Assembly (NCBI GenBank): GCA_026014745.1
Contig: JAOZHS010000001.1
Span: 620,001-684,000, forward strand
Source of the DNA: Candidatus Bathyarchaeota archaeon
GTDB lineage: Archaea; Thermoproteota; Bathyarchaeia; Bathyarchaeales; Bathycorpusculaceae
DNA: 64,000 bases
Reading direction: 5' to 3'
Part shown: in pieces, positions 53,987-62,189 of the stretch
How positions within the stretch are numbered: the stretch's first letter is position 1
Layout: every line of letters begins with the position of its first letter
Translations under genes and position numbers: made by a program
The notes under the pieces: generated by a model
Seen by the model: only the letters and a program-made list of their open reading frames with translations
What the model was told of the DNA's origin: nothing
Database searches by the model: none

Positions 53987-54985
53987 CTACCCTGCTGTTA
54001 CTTTTTCACTTTTAAAGGGTGTGATTGCCTCTTCTAAGTCGTCCACTAAGCCCACCACGGATAATGCTCCGATTAAGCCGCGTTCGCCGGTTATGGGTAT
54101 CATTTTTACGCCTGCCTGTTCCGCTGCCCTGTACGCTTCCGAAACGGTTACTTGCTCTCTTTTGACTTTGCGTGAGTATTCTTTGAGTACTTCTGGTGCC
54201 ATCACTTTTTTGCTAACTACCATGCCTGTTTCTTTGGAGATTGTATACTTGCGGACCAGCCGCTCAAAATCTTTGACTAGTTCATCCTCTTTGCCGGGGG
54301 TTACAGCGAAAACTAGGCCTGACGAGGCGTTGTTAGTGGTTTTTGCGGGGTTTGCTGGCCAGTTGAGTGAGAGGGTTAAGCGCATGAAGCGGTAGTCTTT
54401 GGTTGCCCTGTCAAGTACTGAAGCCATCTGTAGTGCTGTGTTGAATGTGGCTCCTTTGGTGGATGAGTCGGTGTCGTCTACGCCAATCACAACTTTACTG
54501 TAGAGTTGGTATTCTGTGTCGAATGCTCTGCCATGTGGGTTTCCTGGGTGCTCTGTGCATCGTAGTGCTCCGGTGGAGAATAGGCGGATAAGGTCTGGTG
54601 CGCCTCCTATGCCTTTGTAGGAGACCACGACGGTTTTGGCAAGCTTTTTGACTTCGGTTATGGCAAGCGGTACAAAGCTTGGTATCAAAGTTGAATCTGC
54701 TTTCCCTATTTTTAGGTGGCTTACATAGAGATCGCCAAACATTGGGTTAGCCATTGGATAAGCCAAATCTTTTACGCCTCCTATGCCTCCTCCTCGGAAA
54801 AAGTACGATTTTGCACCTGTGACAAGCGATCCGAACCATGTTGGACATCGGTTAGCCGTCTCGATTACTTCCCCATCTTCGCCCACGAGCGCTATTGCGT
54901 TCCACTGTTTTTTGAGGTATTTTTGCCTGACAAATTCCTGTTGGCCCAAAAAATCGTATGTTTTAATTTTTAGGTTGGTTAACAT
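53987..54985 (-). CDS. putative methanogenesis marker protein 11 / TiaS-like domain protein
   Basis: The 332-residue soluble protein contains HPGNPHGRAFDTEYQLYSKV followed by VIGVDDTDSSTKGATF, the signature of the marker-11 family. That family is related to the nucleotide-binding domain of the tRNA-agmatidine enzyme TiaS (GIDDTDS). Further conserved text includes PITGERGLIGALSVVGL. Marker 11 was described as confined to methanogens, and its function is not known. No mcr or other methanogenesis gene is seen in this window. It heads an operon with a membrane protein and a secreted protein. Confidence 0.6.
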   Translation of the reverse strand: MLTNLKIKTYDFLGQQEFVRQKYLKKQWNAIALVGEDGEVIETANRCPTWFGSLVTGAKSYFFRGGGIGGVKDLAYPMANPMFGDLYVSHLKIGKADSTLIPSFVPLAITEVKKLAKTVVVSYKGIGGAPDLIRLFSTGALRCTEHPGNPHGRAFDTEYQLYSKVVIGVDDTDSSTKGATFNTALQMASVLDRATKDYRFMRLTLSLNWPANPAKTTNNASSGLVFAVTPGKEDELVKDFERLVRKYTISKETGMVVSKKVMAPEVLKEYSRKVKREQVTVSEAYRAAEQAGVKMIPITGERGLIGALSVVGLVDDLEEAITPFKSEKVTAG

Positions 54986-55092
54986 TTCCTAAAAAATCGC
55001 TCCTTCAATTCATGCAAGCAACTGCAAAAAATGTTGCCCATTTAAAACTTGCTTGCAAACAAGAGTAATATGCAAACTCTGGTAAATTAACT

Positions 55093-55100
55093 TTTATATA
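55093..55100 (+). promoter_or_regulatory. TATA box of the MacB-like permease gene
   Basis: TTTATATA lies 66-73 bp upstream of the TTG start at 55166 and is the only clear TATA element in the 180-bp divergent region with the marker-11-like gene. Confidence 0.5.
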
Positions 55101-55165
55101 GTGCAAGTCCTCACTGTCTTTTACCGCTGAAGTGCTGATGTTTTAGGCGGGAAGAGGCTTATTTT

Positions 55166-57880
55166 TTGTCTTTTACATCTATAGCGATACGTAATATTCC
55201 AAAGCGTAAGCTCCGAAACGGCTTAACAGTGCTCGCGGTAATTTTAGGTGTCACTCTGATTGTAGGTGTAAACATCGCCTTTGACAGCGTCTACGACCAA
55301 TTCGGGCGCACCGTTAACCAAGCCGTCGGAAACGTCGATATCGGAGTCCGCTCCGCCCTAAACCTCCCATTTAACGAAACCACCCTCAACACCGTAAACG
55401 CTACCGATGGCGTTGCGGACTATTATGGTCGTCTAAACGCGTTAGCCAATGTCTCGATGAGAGGTGACTTGCAAAACGCGGTGCTCATCGGCGTTAACAC
55501 AACCTCCGACTTCGATTACAATGACGCCTCCGCCATGAACATCACGGGGCAAACTTTTTTAGCTGTCAACAGTTCCGATGCCGTTTTCGATGACCGTTTG
55601 AACTGTTCAATTGGCAAAAGAGTATCTGTCACGGTTCAAACTGGCACTTACCCTGACACGAAAAATCACACTTACACCTTAAAGGTGGTGGGTCTCTATC
55701 ATGTTAGTGAATTTGAGGAACAATACGGCGGTCTTTTTGGACAAGGCTACAGCGGCTACCGCATCTTTGTGGATTTAACACGAGCCCAAACCATGCTAAA
55801 CGCCACTGACAAAATCAACGCCATCAGCATCAAACTCGTTGACCCCGAGCAGACCACCCAAGTTGTCAACGAACTCAGCAGCAACCTGGGCACTGACTAT
55901 ATTGTGAACCCCGTTAAGGAAAGTCTGCTAAACGTTGTAGGCAAAGCCACTTCGGGCCTCCAGAGCGGTCTGCAGATAATGTCGGTGATGGCACTATGCG
56001 TCGCCATAGTCATCGTACTCAACACAATGTACATGAACATCGGCGAACGCACACACGAAATCGGTATTCTCCGAAGTCAAGGTGCCTCAACTGGGCAAGT
56101 GTTTTGGATTTTCTTCTCAGAAAGCCTAATCCTTGGCATAGTCGGCGTCTCTATAGGGTTAGTTGCGGGGCTCTTTGTCACTGACATCTTTCGCTACTTT
56201 ACGGCAAGGATTTTTCAGCCCTTCTCGCCGGGCATAACCTTCCACTTAGCCTTCCCACCGTCAACCACACAGAACCTGATTTTAGGCGCTGCTGCTGGAT
56301 TGTTAACCGTCATGCTAGGTGGCCTTTTCCCCGCGCTATCTGCCTGCAAAACCACCATCATTAACGCTCTGCGTCCCTCAATGCGTAAACCCGGTAACCA
56401 ACGCACTGCCCTCAAACTGGTCCTCATAGGGTTGCCCCTTACCATTTTTGGCGCTTTCATCTTCATGTGGTATGACATGTTTTCTGAGTACGGCATCGGC
56501 TTATACGTAGTCTCAGCATTAGCGCCAATCGCCATGTTAGGCGTCACCTTGCTGGCGGCAGGGCTTCTACGCAGCGGCGGACCCGTGATTGAGCGGGGAC
56601 TGTTTGCGTTTGGCAAAACCCGAAAAATCATCTCCCGCAACGTCGAACGCAACCTACTGCGAAGCACCATCTGTTTTGCCCTCATCGGGATATCGCTGAG
56701 TTTGGTTATCGTCATGGGTGGCGCCCAAATTGGCACAGTCGCGGGAGTCCAAAACGTTATCCGTTCCTTTTCTAGCTCCGATTTAACGGTGATGTCTGAT
56801 GACATGATTTCTAGAGACTTCACCACGAACATAACCAAAATTGAAGCCATAAACGCCACAACCCCCGTGCTCGTAATACCTGACCATACCATCCTGCAAA
56901 ATGATGACCCTGATGCCCTGTTTAACTCGTCATCTACTGTGCTCGCTATTGACCCGTTGTCTTATCCTAAGGTTATGTCGATGACGTTTAGCGAGGACAC
57001 TCCAAATGATGTCTTTGAACGCCTGTCACAAAATAATACCATCATTTTGACTTCGCCGCTGGCTAAATCTCTCAACGTCACGGTCGGCGACACCGTAAAA
57101 ATCCGTGTTGTAGAATACGAAAACCGCACAATCGAATACGAAACCCCGCAATACAGCTACGTCTATCATTATACTGTTCCTGTTTTGGCGTGGCGTAACT
57201 TCACGGTGGTCGGTGTAGCGCAGGGCGCTTGGCTGGATGTTATGTCTTTTGGGAATTTTGTTCTCTCTGAAGCCTCCTACATGTCTTATGGTAACGTTGA
57301 CGAAGCTTTCCCCGATAATGACAACTATAATGCGTCGGCTAACCTTTTTTTTGTTAAAATCGACCCTGGCAGTAACATAGAGCAAACCCGAATTAGCCTC
57401 CAAGACGCCTATGGCAAAGAATACAAACTAAGCATAACCACCTACGATGACGCCGTGGAACGTGTGCAAAGTAGCATCGACGAAATCTTCTACATCCTCT
57501 ACTCCATCGTTTTGTTCGCGGTTTTAAACGCGGGGATTGGTGTTGCAGCCATCATGATAATGAATGTGGCGGAGCGGCGCCGCGAAATCGGCATTTTCCG
57601 TTCGCAAGGTATGAGCAAACCGCAGGTTGTTACCTCAATAATTGGGGAAGCAACCTTTCTGGGTGTGGTTGGGTTTGCAATGGGCATCGTTGTGGGGTTG
57701 ATGTTCCATCGTGTCACTGTAAGTTACATGCGGCTGGAAGGTTTCCCGATGGCGTTTATGATTCCTTATGAAGCGATGGCAATCACTTTGGTTTTAGCTC
57801 TGTTGACTGCGGTTATTAGTGCTGTTTACCCCGCGGATAAGGCAGCTAAACAAAACATCGTGGACGCCATCCGCACCTAA
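55166..57880 (+). CDS. MacB/FtsX-type ABC transporter permease (fused two-domain)
   Basis: The 904-residue protein starts at a TTG. It holds two copies of the MacB periplasmic domain plus FtsX unit. The first unit has a helix at about 18-38, an extracellular domain to about 255 and helices to about 390. The second begins at about 420 and ends in helices near 775-890. Each unit has the conserved RxxEIGIxRSQGxS/T coupling motif (HEIGILRSQGAS and REIGIFRSQGMS). Such permeases transmit mechanical work or export from the membrane. The cognate ATPase is probably the gene at 58362, separated by one opposite-strand gene. Confidence 0.92.
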   Translation: MSFTSIAIRNIPKRKLRNGLTVLAVILGVTLIVGVNIAFDSVYDQFGRTVNQAVGNVDIGVRSALNLPFNETTLNTVNATDGVADYYGRLNALANVSMRGDLQNAVLIGVNTTSDFDYNDASAMNITGQTFLAVNSSDAVFDDRLNCSIGKRVSVTVQTGTYPDTKNHTYTLKVVGLYHVSEFEEQYGGLFGQGYSGYRIFVDLTRAQTMLNATDKINAISIKLVDPEQTTQVVNELSSNLGTDYIVNPVKESLLNVVGKATSGLQSGLQIMSVMALCVAIVIVLNTMYMNIGERTHEIGILRSQGASTGQVFWIFFSESLILGIVGVSIGLVAGLFVTDIFRYFTARIFQPFSPGITFHLAFPPSTTQNLILGAAAGLLTVMLGGLFPALSACKTTIINALRPSMRKPGNQRTALKLVLIGLPLTIFGAFIFMWYDMFSEYGIGLYVVSALAPIAMLGVTLLAAGLLRSGGPVIERGLFAFGKTRKIISRNVERNLLRSTICFALIGISLSLVIVMGGAQIGTVAGVQNVIRSFSSSDLTVMSDDMISRDFTTNITKIEAINATTPVLVIPDHTILQNDDPDALFNSSSTVLAIDPLSYPKVMSMTFSEDTPNDVFERLSQNNTIILTSPLAKSLNVTVGDTVKIRVVEYENRTIEYETPQYSYVYHYTVPVLAWRNFTVVGVAQGAWLDVMSFGNFVLSEASYMSYGNVDEAFPDNDNYNASANLFFVKIDPGSNIEQTRISLQDAYGKEYKLSITTYDDAVERVQSSIDEIFYILYSIVLFAVLNAGIGVAAIMIMNVAERRREIGIFRSQGMSKPQVVTSIIGEATFLGVVGFAMGIVVGLMFHRVTVSYMRLEGFPMAFMIPYEAMAITLVLALLTAVISAVYPADKAAKQNIVDAIRT

Positions 57881-58284
57881 AGGTGCTGGTGGATGCGGCG
57901 GTAATAGTCAAAGCAGGCAAAAATAGTCAACGCGTCGATGAATATGCCTCCGACTAAAAGCCATGGCGAGGGAACTACAAGCACCGCGGGAAAGAGGCCT
58001 GTTAGGTAGAGAATATGGAATGTGATGCCTCCGCAATAGAGAAACACCAGTATCGCGGCGGGGTAGCGGTTTTTGGTGAAGAAATAAAGCAGGCTTGTAA
58101 TGCCCACCAGCAAGGTGCCTGGCAAGACGAAGTCGGCGATTCGCAATCCGCCAAAGATAGTGGTGTCGGAGATAAAGTTGGGCGGCAACAGCAAGGGTAG
58201 GGTAAAGTGGAAAACTCCAAACACTACAATAAGCCCCGCTTCGAGGGTACTGATTTTCAATTGCTGCATTTGTCTGTTGCCCAT
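57877..58284 (-). CDS. four-helix membrane protein, unknown function
   Basis: The 135-residue protein has four hydrophobic helices with few charged residues inside, and short loops. It ends in a polar segment FDYYRRIHQHL. Its 3' end overlaps that of the permease gene by 4 bp on the opposite strand. It lies between the permease and its probable ATPase, but in reverse direction, so co-expression with them is not supported. No family is recognised. Confidence 0.6.
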   Translation of the reverse strand: MGNRQMQQLKISTLEAGLIVVFGVFHFTLPLLLPPNFISDTTIFGGLRIADFVLPGTLLVGITSLLYFFTKNRYPAAILVFLYCGGITFHILYLTGLFPAVLVVPSPWLLVGGIFIDALTIFACFDYYRRIHQHL

Positions 58285-58361
58285 AAGTTTTTTAGTACAA
58301 ACTACCTAAAGTTATTTTGGTTAGTATTCATCGCTGACCCGATTTTTAGAGGAAAACTAAC

Positions 58362-59072
58362 ATGTCAGTTAAGGTTGTGGAAGTCGAAAAAACCTACAAG
58401 CTAGGGGAAAATAAGGTTCATGCCCTAAAAGGCATAAACATGGAACTAAAAAAAGGCGAGTTTGTCGCGTTTATGGGACCCTCAGGCTCAGGAAAAACCA
58501 CGCTGTTAAACCTCATCGGAGTCCTCGATAAACCGACCAAAGGCAAAATCTACGTGGATGACATCGACTTAACCAAGCTAAAAGAGAAAGAATTAACTAA
58601 ACTGCGCCGCGGCACCATCGGCTTCATCTTCCAATTCTACAACCTCATCCCCGTACTCTCTGCCTTTGAAAACGTAGAGTTGCCTATGCTTATCGCTGGC
58701 GTGCCCGCCAAAGAGCGGGAGGTTCGCGCGCAAGAGCTTCTTAAAATGGTGGGGTTAGGTGAGCGTAGTAATCATCGTCCTGACGAGCTTAGCGGCGGCG
58801 AGCAGCAGCGGGTTGCTATTGTGCGGGCTTTGGCTAATCGTCCCCACATTGTTTTGGCGGATGAGCCTACGGGTGATTTGGATTCTAAAACTGGCAAAGA
58901 CGTCATCAAGGCGCTGCGGGACCTCTCCAACAGGGAGGGCGCAACCGTCATCGTTGTCACCCATGACCCTACTGTTGCGAGTTTGGCGGATCGCGTGTTT
59001 GAGATGCGTGATGGCTGCATAACTAGTGAACGTTGCAATGACTTAACCGCTAATCCCCCACTGGTAACCTAA
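58362..59072 (+). CDS. ABC transporter ATP-binding protein (LolD/MacB type)
   Basis: The 236-residue ATPase has Walker A GPSGSGKTT, a Q-loop FQFYNLIPVLSA, signature LSGGEQQRVAIVRAL, Walker B IVLADEPTGDLDS and the H-loop in VVTHDPTVA. The sequence is of the LolD/MacB subgroup that pairs with FtsX-like permeases, so it most likely drives the permease at 55166. GAGG precedes the ATG. The permease gene is separated only by a small opposite-strand gene. Confidence 0.93.
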   Translation: MSVKVVEVEKTYKLGENKVHALKGINMELKKGEFVAFMGPSGSGKTTLLNLIGVLDKPTKGKIYVDDIDLTKLKEKELTKLRRGTIGFIFQFYNLIPVLSAFENVELPMLIAGVPAKEREVRAQELLKMVGLGERSNHRPDELSGGEQQRVAIVRALANRPHIVLADEPTGDLDSKTGKDVIKALRDLSNREGATVIVVTHDPTVASLADRVFEMRDGCITSERCNDLTANPPLVT

Positions 59073-59164
59073 ACTTGTGGAGTGATGCGCTCAAGAGCCG
59101 ATAATCATAAAAGCCCACGGCGCAAACACACGCTATAGGAACATGGAGCCACAGAGGGGTACCT

Positions 59165-60007
59165 TTGAGTGTAGAGTTGCCTGAAGCGCACATATTTGGT
59201 TTGCAAATGAGCAAAGAACTCGTAGGCAAACAAATCCAAACCTGTAGTTTGTTGGGTTGTGAGAAATTCCAGAAGTTAGGCTTCATAAACACCTACCTCT
59301 CCGACTTCGATAAGCTGGCGGGCGGCAAAATCCAATCCGTAGCTTCTCGGGGCAACGTGCTGCGCGTAAAACTCGACAACGGCGTGAACTTGTTGTTGGC
59401 ACCTGAATATGGCGGCAAAATCCTCTACCACCCAGCAGGCAGTGTGGCGCCCAAAAAGTTTCACCTAAAAGTCACCTTCAATGACCAAACCAGCTTCACC
59501 GTCACCTTAACCGGCATGGGCATCATCCAAGCCCTCCCCGACGCCGACCTCAACAGCAGCTACGTGTACCGCCGCGACTTCTCCGATGTGCCTTCCCCCC
59601 TTAACTCTAAAGAGTTCACTTTGGAGCGTTTCCGCGGGGATTTAGCTAAAAAGAACGTGAACCTAAAAGCTGCCCTAGTCGGCAAAGACGCAGTTATTGT
59701 TGGGTTGGGTAATTGCATGTTTCAAGATGTGGTTTTCCGTGCGGGGCTGCATCCTAAACGTAGGGCCTCTGAGCTGTCTGATGCGGAGAAGCAGACGCTT
59801 TTTGATGCGGTTCGGCATGTGGTGGCTGAGCGGATTCGGCTTGGCGGCAAAGAGGAGTTTGTGGATTTCTATGGGCAACGCGGCGGCTATGTGGCGGCTA
59901 TGGGTCCTAACCTGAAGGCTTTGCCCTGCATTGCCTGCGGCACCGAAGTTTCCAAGCTCAGCATAGGCGGCGGCGTGGCGTATTTTTGTTCTAAATGTCA
60001 GCGGTAA
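59165..60007 (+). CDS. divergent Fpg/Nei-family DNA glycosylase-like protein
   Basis: The 280-residue protein has the three-part Fpg/Nei layout: an N-terminal beta-sandwich beginning SVELPEAHIFGLQMSKEL, an H2TH-like helical domain, and a C-terminal zinc finger with CIAC and CSKC pairs. In active enzymes the mature protein starts PELPE, with Pro as the nucleophile. Here that position is Val (VELPEA), as in some other divergent members. The usual proline chemistry is therefore doubtful, and the protein may be a lesion-binding relative or use another residue. The start is a TTG at 59165. Confidence 0.75.
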   Translation: MSVELPEAHIFGLQMSKELVGKQIQTCSLLGCEKFQKLGFINTYLSDFDKLAGGKIQSVASRGNVLRVKLDNGVNLLLAPEYGGKILYHPAGSVAPKKFHLKVTFNDQTSFTVTLTGMGIIQALPDADLNSSYVYRRDFSDVPSPLNSKEFTLERFRGDLAKKNVNLKAALVGKDAVIVGLGNCMFQDVVFRAGLHPKRRASELSDAEKQTLFDAVRHVVAERIRLGGKEEFVDFYGQRGGYVAAMGPNLKALPCIACGTEVSKLSIGGGVAYFCSKCQR

Positions 60008-60115
60008 CCTCAGAAACGCTTCTGCGGCAAGAAAGGTTTTTTAGTTAAAGGGTTAAAAACCTTAAATAGAAACGTTTAAAGCCAATTTAAATAGGCAATT
60101 ATTAGTTGGGATTGA

Positions 60116-60544
60116 ATGGTGAAGAAGCTTTCCAAAGCAGAAACGAAGTTTGTGCAGCAATTACCCGTGGGACGTCTCGCAACAGCTACGGAGGACTGTG
60201 AACCCGTAGTCCGACCGGTCTGGCCAGTGTTTGACGGCGTATACGTCTATTTCGCATCAGACCCTGATACGCCAAAGCTGGAGCACATCGAATCTAACCC
60301 TCAGGTATCGATTGTGTTTGACGATTTTGACAACGCGAACTGGTCAATTATGCGTGGCATCCGCATCCAAGGCGAAGCCGAAATCATGTGGAACGGCGAA
60401 GAATACCGCTACGCCCACGACCTCCTAAAAGAGAAATACCCCGAATACCGCAGCGAAAACGGCAGCTGGAAAGAAGGCGACCTACCCATCGTCAAAATCA
60501 CACCCACCAACTACAACAAATGGCAAATAGGCACAAAATTCTAA
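60116..60544 (+). CDS. PPOX-class flavin/F420-binding protein
   Basis: The 142-residue protein has the split-barrel signature of the pyridoxamine 5'-phosphate oxidase class: FVQQLPVGRLATATEDCEPVVRPVW, VYVYFASDPDTPKLEHIESNPQVSIVFDDF, and a C-terminal IVKITPTNYNKW. Such archaeal proteins bind FMN or coenzyme F420. Which cofactor is used is not decided by the sequence. The ATG follows a weak site, and the gene stands alone. Confidence 0.85.
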   Translation: MVKKLSKAETKFVQQLPVGRLATATEDCEPVVRPVWPVFDGVYVYFASDPDTPKLEHIESNPQVSIVFDDFDNANWSIMRGIRIQGEAEIMWNGEEYRYAHDLLKEKYPEYRSENGSWKEGDLPIVKITPTNYNKWQIGTKF

Positions 60545-60714
60545 AACAACCCCCTTATCTGGCAACTCCACACAATGCCGCTTTTTTAATCTATAATTTA
60601 TTGCTTCTTTTTTATTTGGTAGCATGCAAGGAATACTATAAGTAAATTATGCAAAACAAGAAATAGAAAATCGGAAACTAATCATTCGAAAACTAGCATA
60701 TCAGTTTCAACTAG

Positions 60715-60723
60715 ATTATAATA
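60715..60723 (+). promoter_or_regulatory. TATA-like element of the short-Argonaute operon
   Basis: ATTATAATA lies 39-47 bp upstream of the TTG start at 60762, followed by GAGGGTGG at about 60749-60756 as ribosome-binding site. The spacing suits a short leader. Confidence 0.5.
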
Positions 60724-60761
60724 CAACCAAGTGCCCTCTAAGACTGCGAGGGTGGACTAGT

Positions 60762-62183
60762 TTGACCATACACTTCCTATTTGGAAGAAGAGAGTCCTTA
60801 CAGGGTAAATCAGAAGCCTATAAGAAAAGTGTCCGCGAGTATCTAGAAGCTTCCGGCTTTTCACAAACAATTGATTCTTCAATCCAAGGCTCTTTTCCCG
60901 ATATGATTTTCGTTAATCCATCTGCAGACCCTAACAGAAAATTTATTGTAGAATCAAAAGCCGAGCTTATCTCTTTAAAGTCAGTCAAGTTAGCCCAAGA
61001 ACTAATTAAGTACGTCCGATTGTCAGATGCAATTGGACCTGATACTAGGTTTAAACTGTTTGCTCAAGGGGTAAAAAAACCAAGTGAATGGGACTCAGTT
61101 TTTTCGGAAACTAACGATTTTGACAAAGTAAAGAAGTGGTGTTTTTGGTACAATGAATCCTGTTTAGAGAAAGAGGAAAAGCCATTAGATGAAGTAGACT
61201 TTAAGAGAATTCAACTTTTCTTTGCTCGAAGCGAAGTCATTGTCGGAAATGTAGTCGACCTCCAACAGGCTGCTCAGGCAATGCAGTGCATTTCTAATTT
61301 GTCCTTTCCTAAAATGTCCGAAGATCTTTTAAGCCTCGCCCAAAGAAGAACATCGCCTGTCTCTAAGAAGAGCAAACTTGTTATGAACATTCTACCTATC
61401 TCCGTGCCAGAGGTTTACTACATAGCCAAGACAAACTTGGTGGAAAAGAAACAAATTTACGAGCGCTTTAAAGATACGGTGATTCCTCCTTTTATATTCA
61501 CCAAAGAAAAACAAATTATGAGTTTTGCTGAATTCACAAATGGCAACCCTCTTACTTCACTTGTAATAGGTGAGGTCAGCACTTTAAAAACAAGCGATTT
61601 TCAGCATAACAATCCTTCTTTCTCTTCTGAATTGGTTAATATCCATCTAAGGCGAATTTTTTGGAACAGGGGACTGTATAGAGACCCCGATGCTGACGTT
61701 CTTTTCTATCCTATGTTTGATAAAACGAATGAACGGTTGGATCTAATCGACCATAGAGGCAAACCACGCTGGGTCGTTAAAAAAATAGTTTTTAAAGAAG
61801 ACACCAAGTACCACAAGAGCGGCGACATCAACTTTTTCTTTCATAGAGGCGTAGAGTTGAGAACGCCTACATATTGGAATACTTCCTTTGTAGAGCTTAT
61901 ACCCCGAAGATATTATACACTTGATGGTGAGAACCGTACAACAGGTGATATAAGGGCAAAAATAGACCGTAAGTTTAGGAATCCCAATTTTGATAGAAGC
62001 AAAACAAGACTCGGATTAATGAGGTTTTGGAGGCACCTTTTGTTTGAGTCAGATTTTATCAAGCCCCCTGAAGAGTGGTTCAATAAGTTTCAATTTGGTA
62101 ACTTCGAAAGTGTCTCTGTTAACTGGGCTCCTGATGTTATCGATAGAAATCAAATGAGTTTATGGGACTATAAAGGAGAATAA
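60762..62183 (+). CDS. PD-(D/E)xK nuclease-APAZ effector of a short Argonaute system (DREN-APAZ-like)
   Basis: The 473-residue protein starts at a TTG after GAGGGTGG. Its N-terminal part has a PD-(D/E)xK nuclease active site, Asp47 in SFPDM and Glu64-x-Lys66 in VESKAE. The C-terminal half has APAZ-domain features, including FFHRGVELRTPTYWNTSFVEL and a segment with YYTLDGENRTTGD and FRHLLFE-like FWRHLLFES. This layout is that of the SPARDA partner (DREN-APAZ), which is activated by a short Argonaute bound to target DNA. The Argonaute gene follows after 6 bp. An Mrr-type APAZ protein is an alternative reading. Confidence 0.8.
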   Translation: MTIHFLFGRRESLQGKSEAYKKSVREYLEASGFSQTIDSSIQGSFPDMIFVNPSADPNRKFIVESKAELISLKSVKLAQELIKYVRLSDAIGPDTRFKLFAQGVKKPSEWDSVFSETNDFDKVKKWCFWYNESCLEKEEKPLDEVDFKRIQLFFARSEVIVGNVVDLQQAAQAMQCISNLSFPKMSEDLLSLAQRRTSPVSKKSKLVMNILPISVPEVYYIAKTNLVEKKQIYERFKDTVIPPFIFTKEKQIMSFAEFTNGNPLTSLVIGEVSTLKTSDFQHNNPSFSSELVNIHLRRIFWNRGLYRDPDADVLFYPMFDKTNERLDLIDHRGKPRWVVKKIVFKEDTKYHKSGDINFFFHRGVELRTPTYWNTSFVELIPRRYYTLDGENRTTGDIRAKIDRKFRNPNFDRSKTRLGLMRFWRHLLFESDFIKPPEEWFNKFQFGNFESVSVNWAPDVIDRNQMSLWDYKGE

Positions 62184-62189
62184 TGAACA

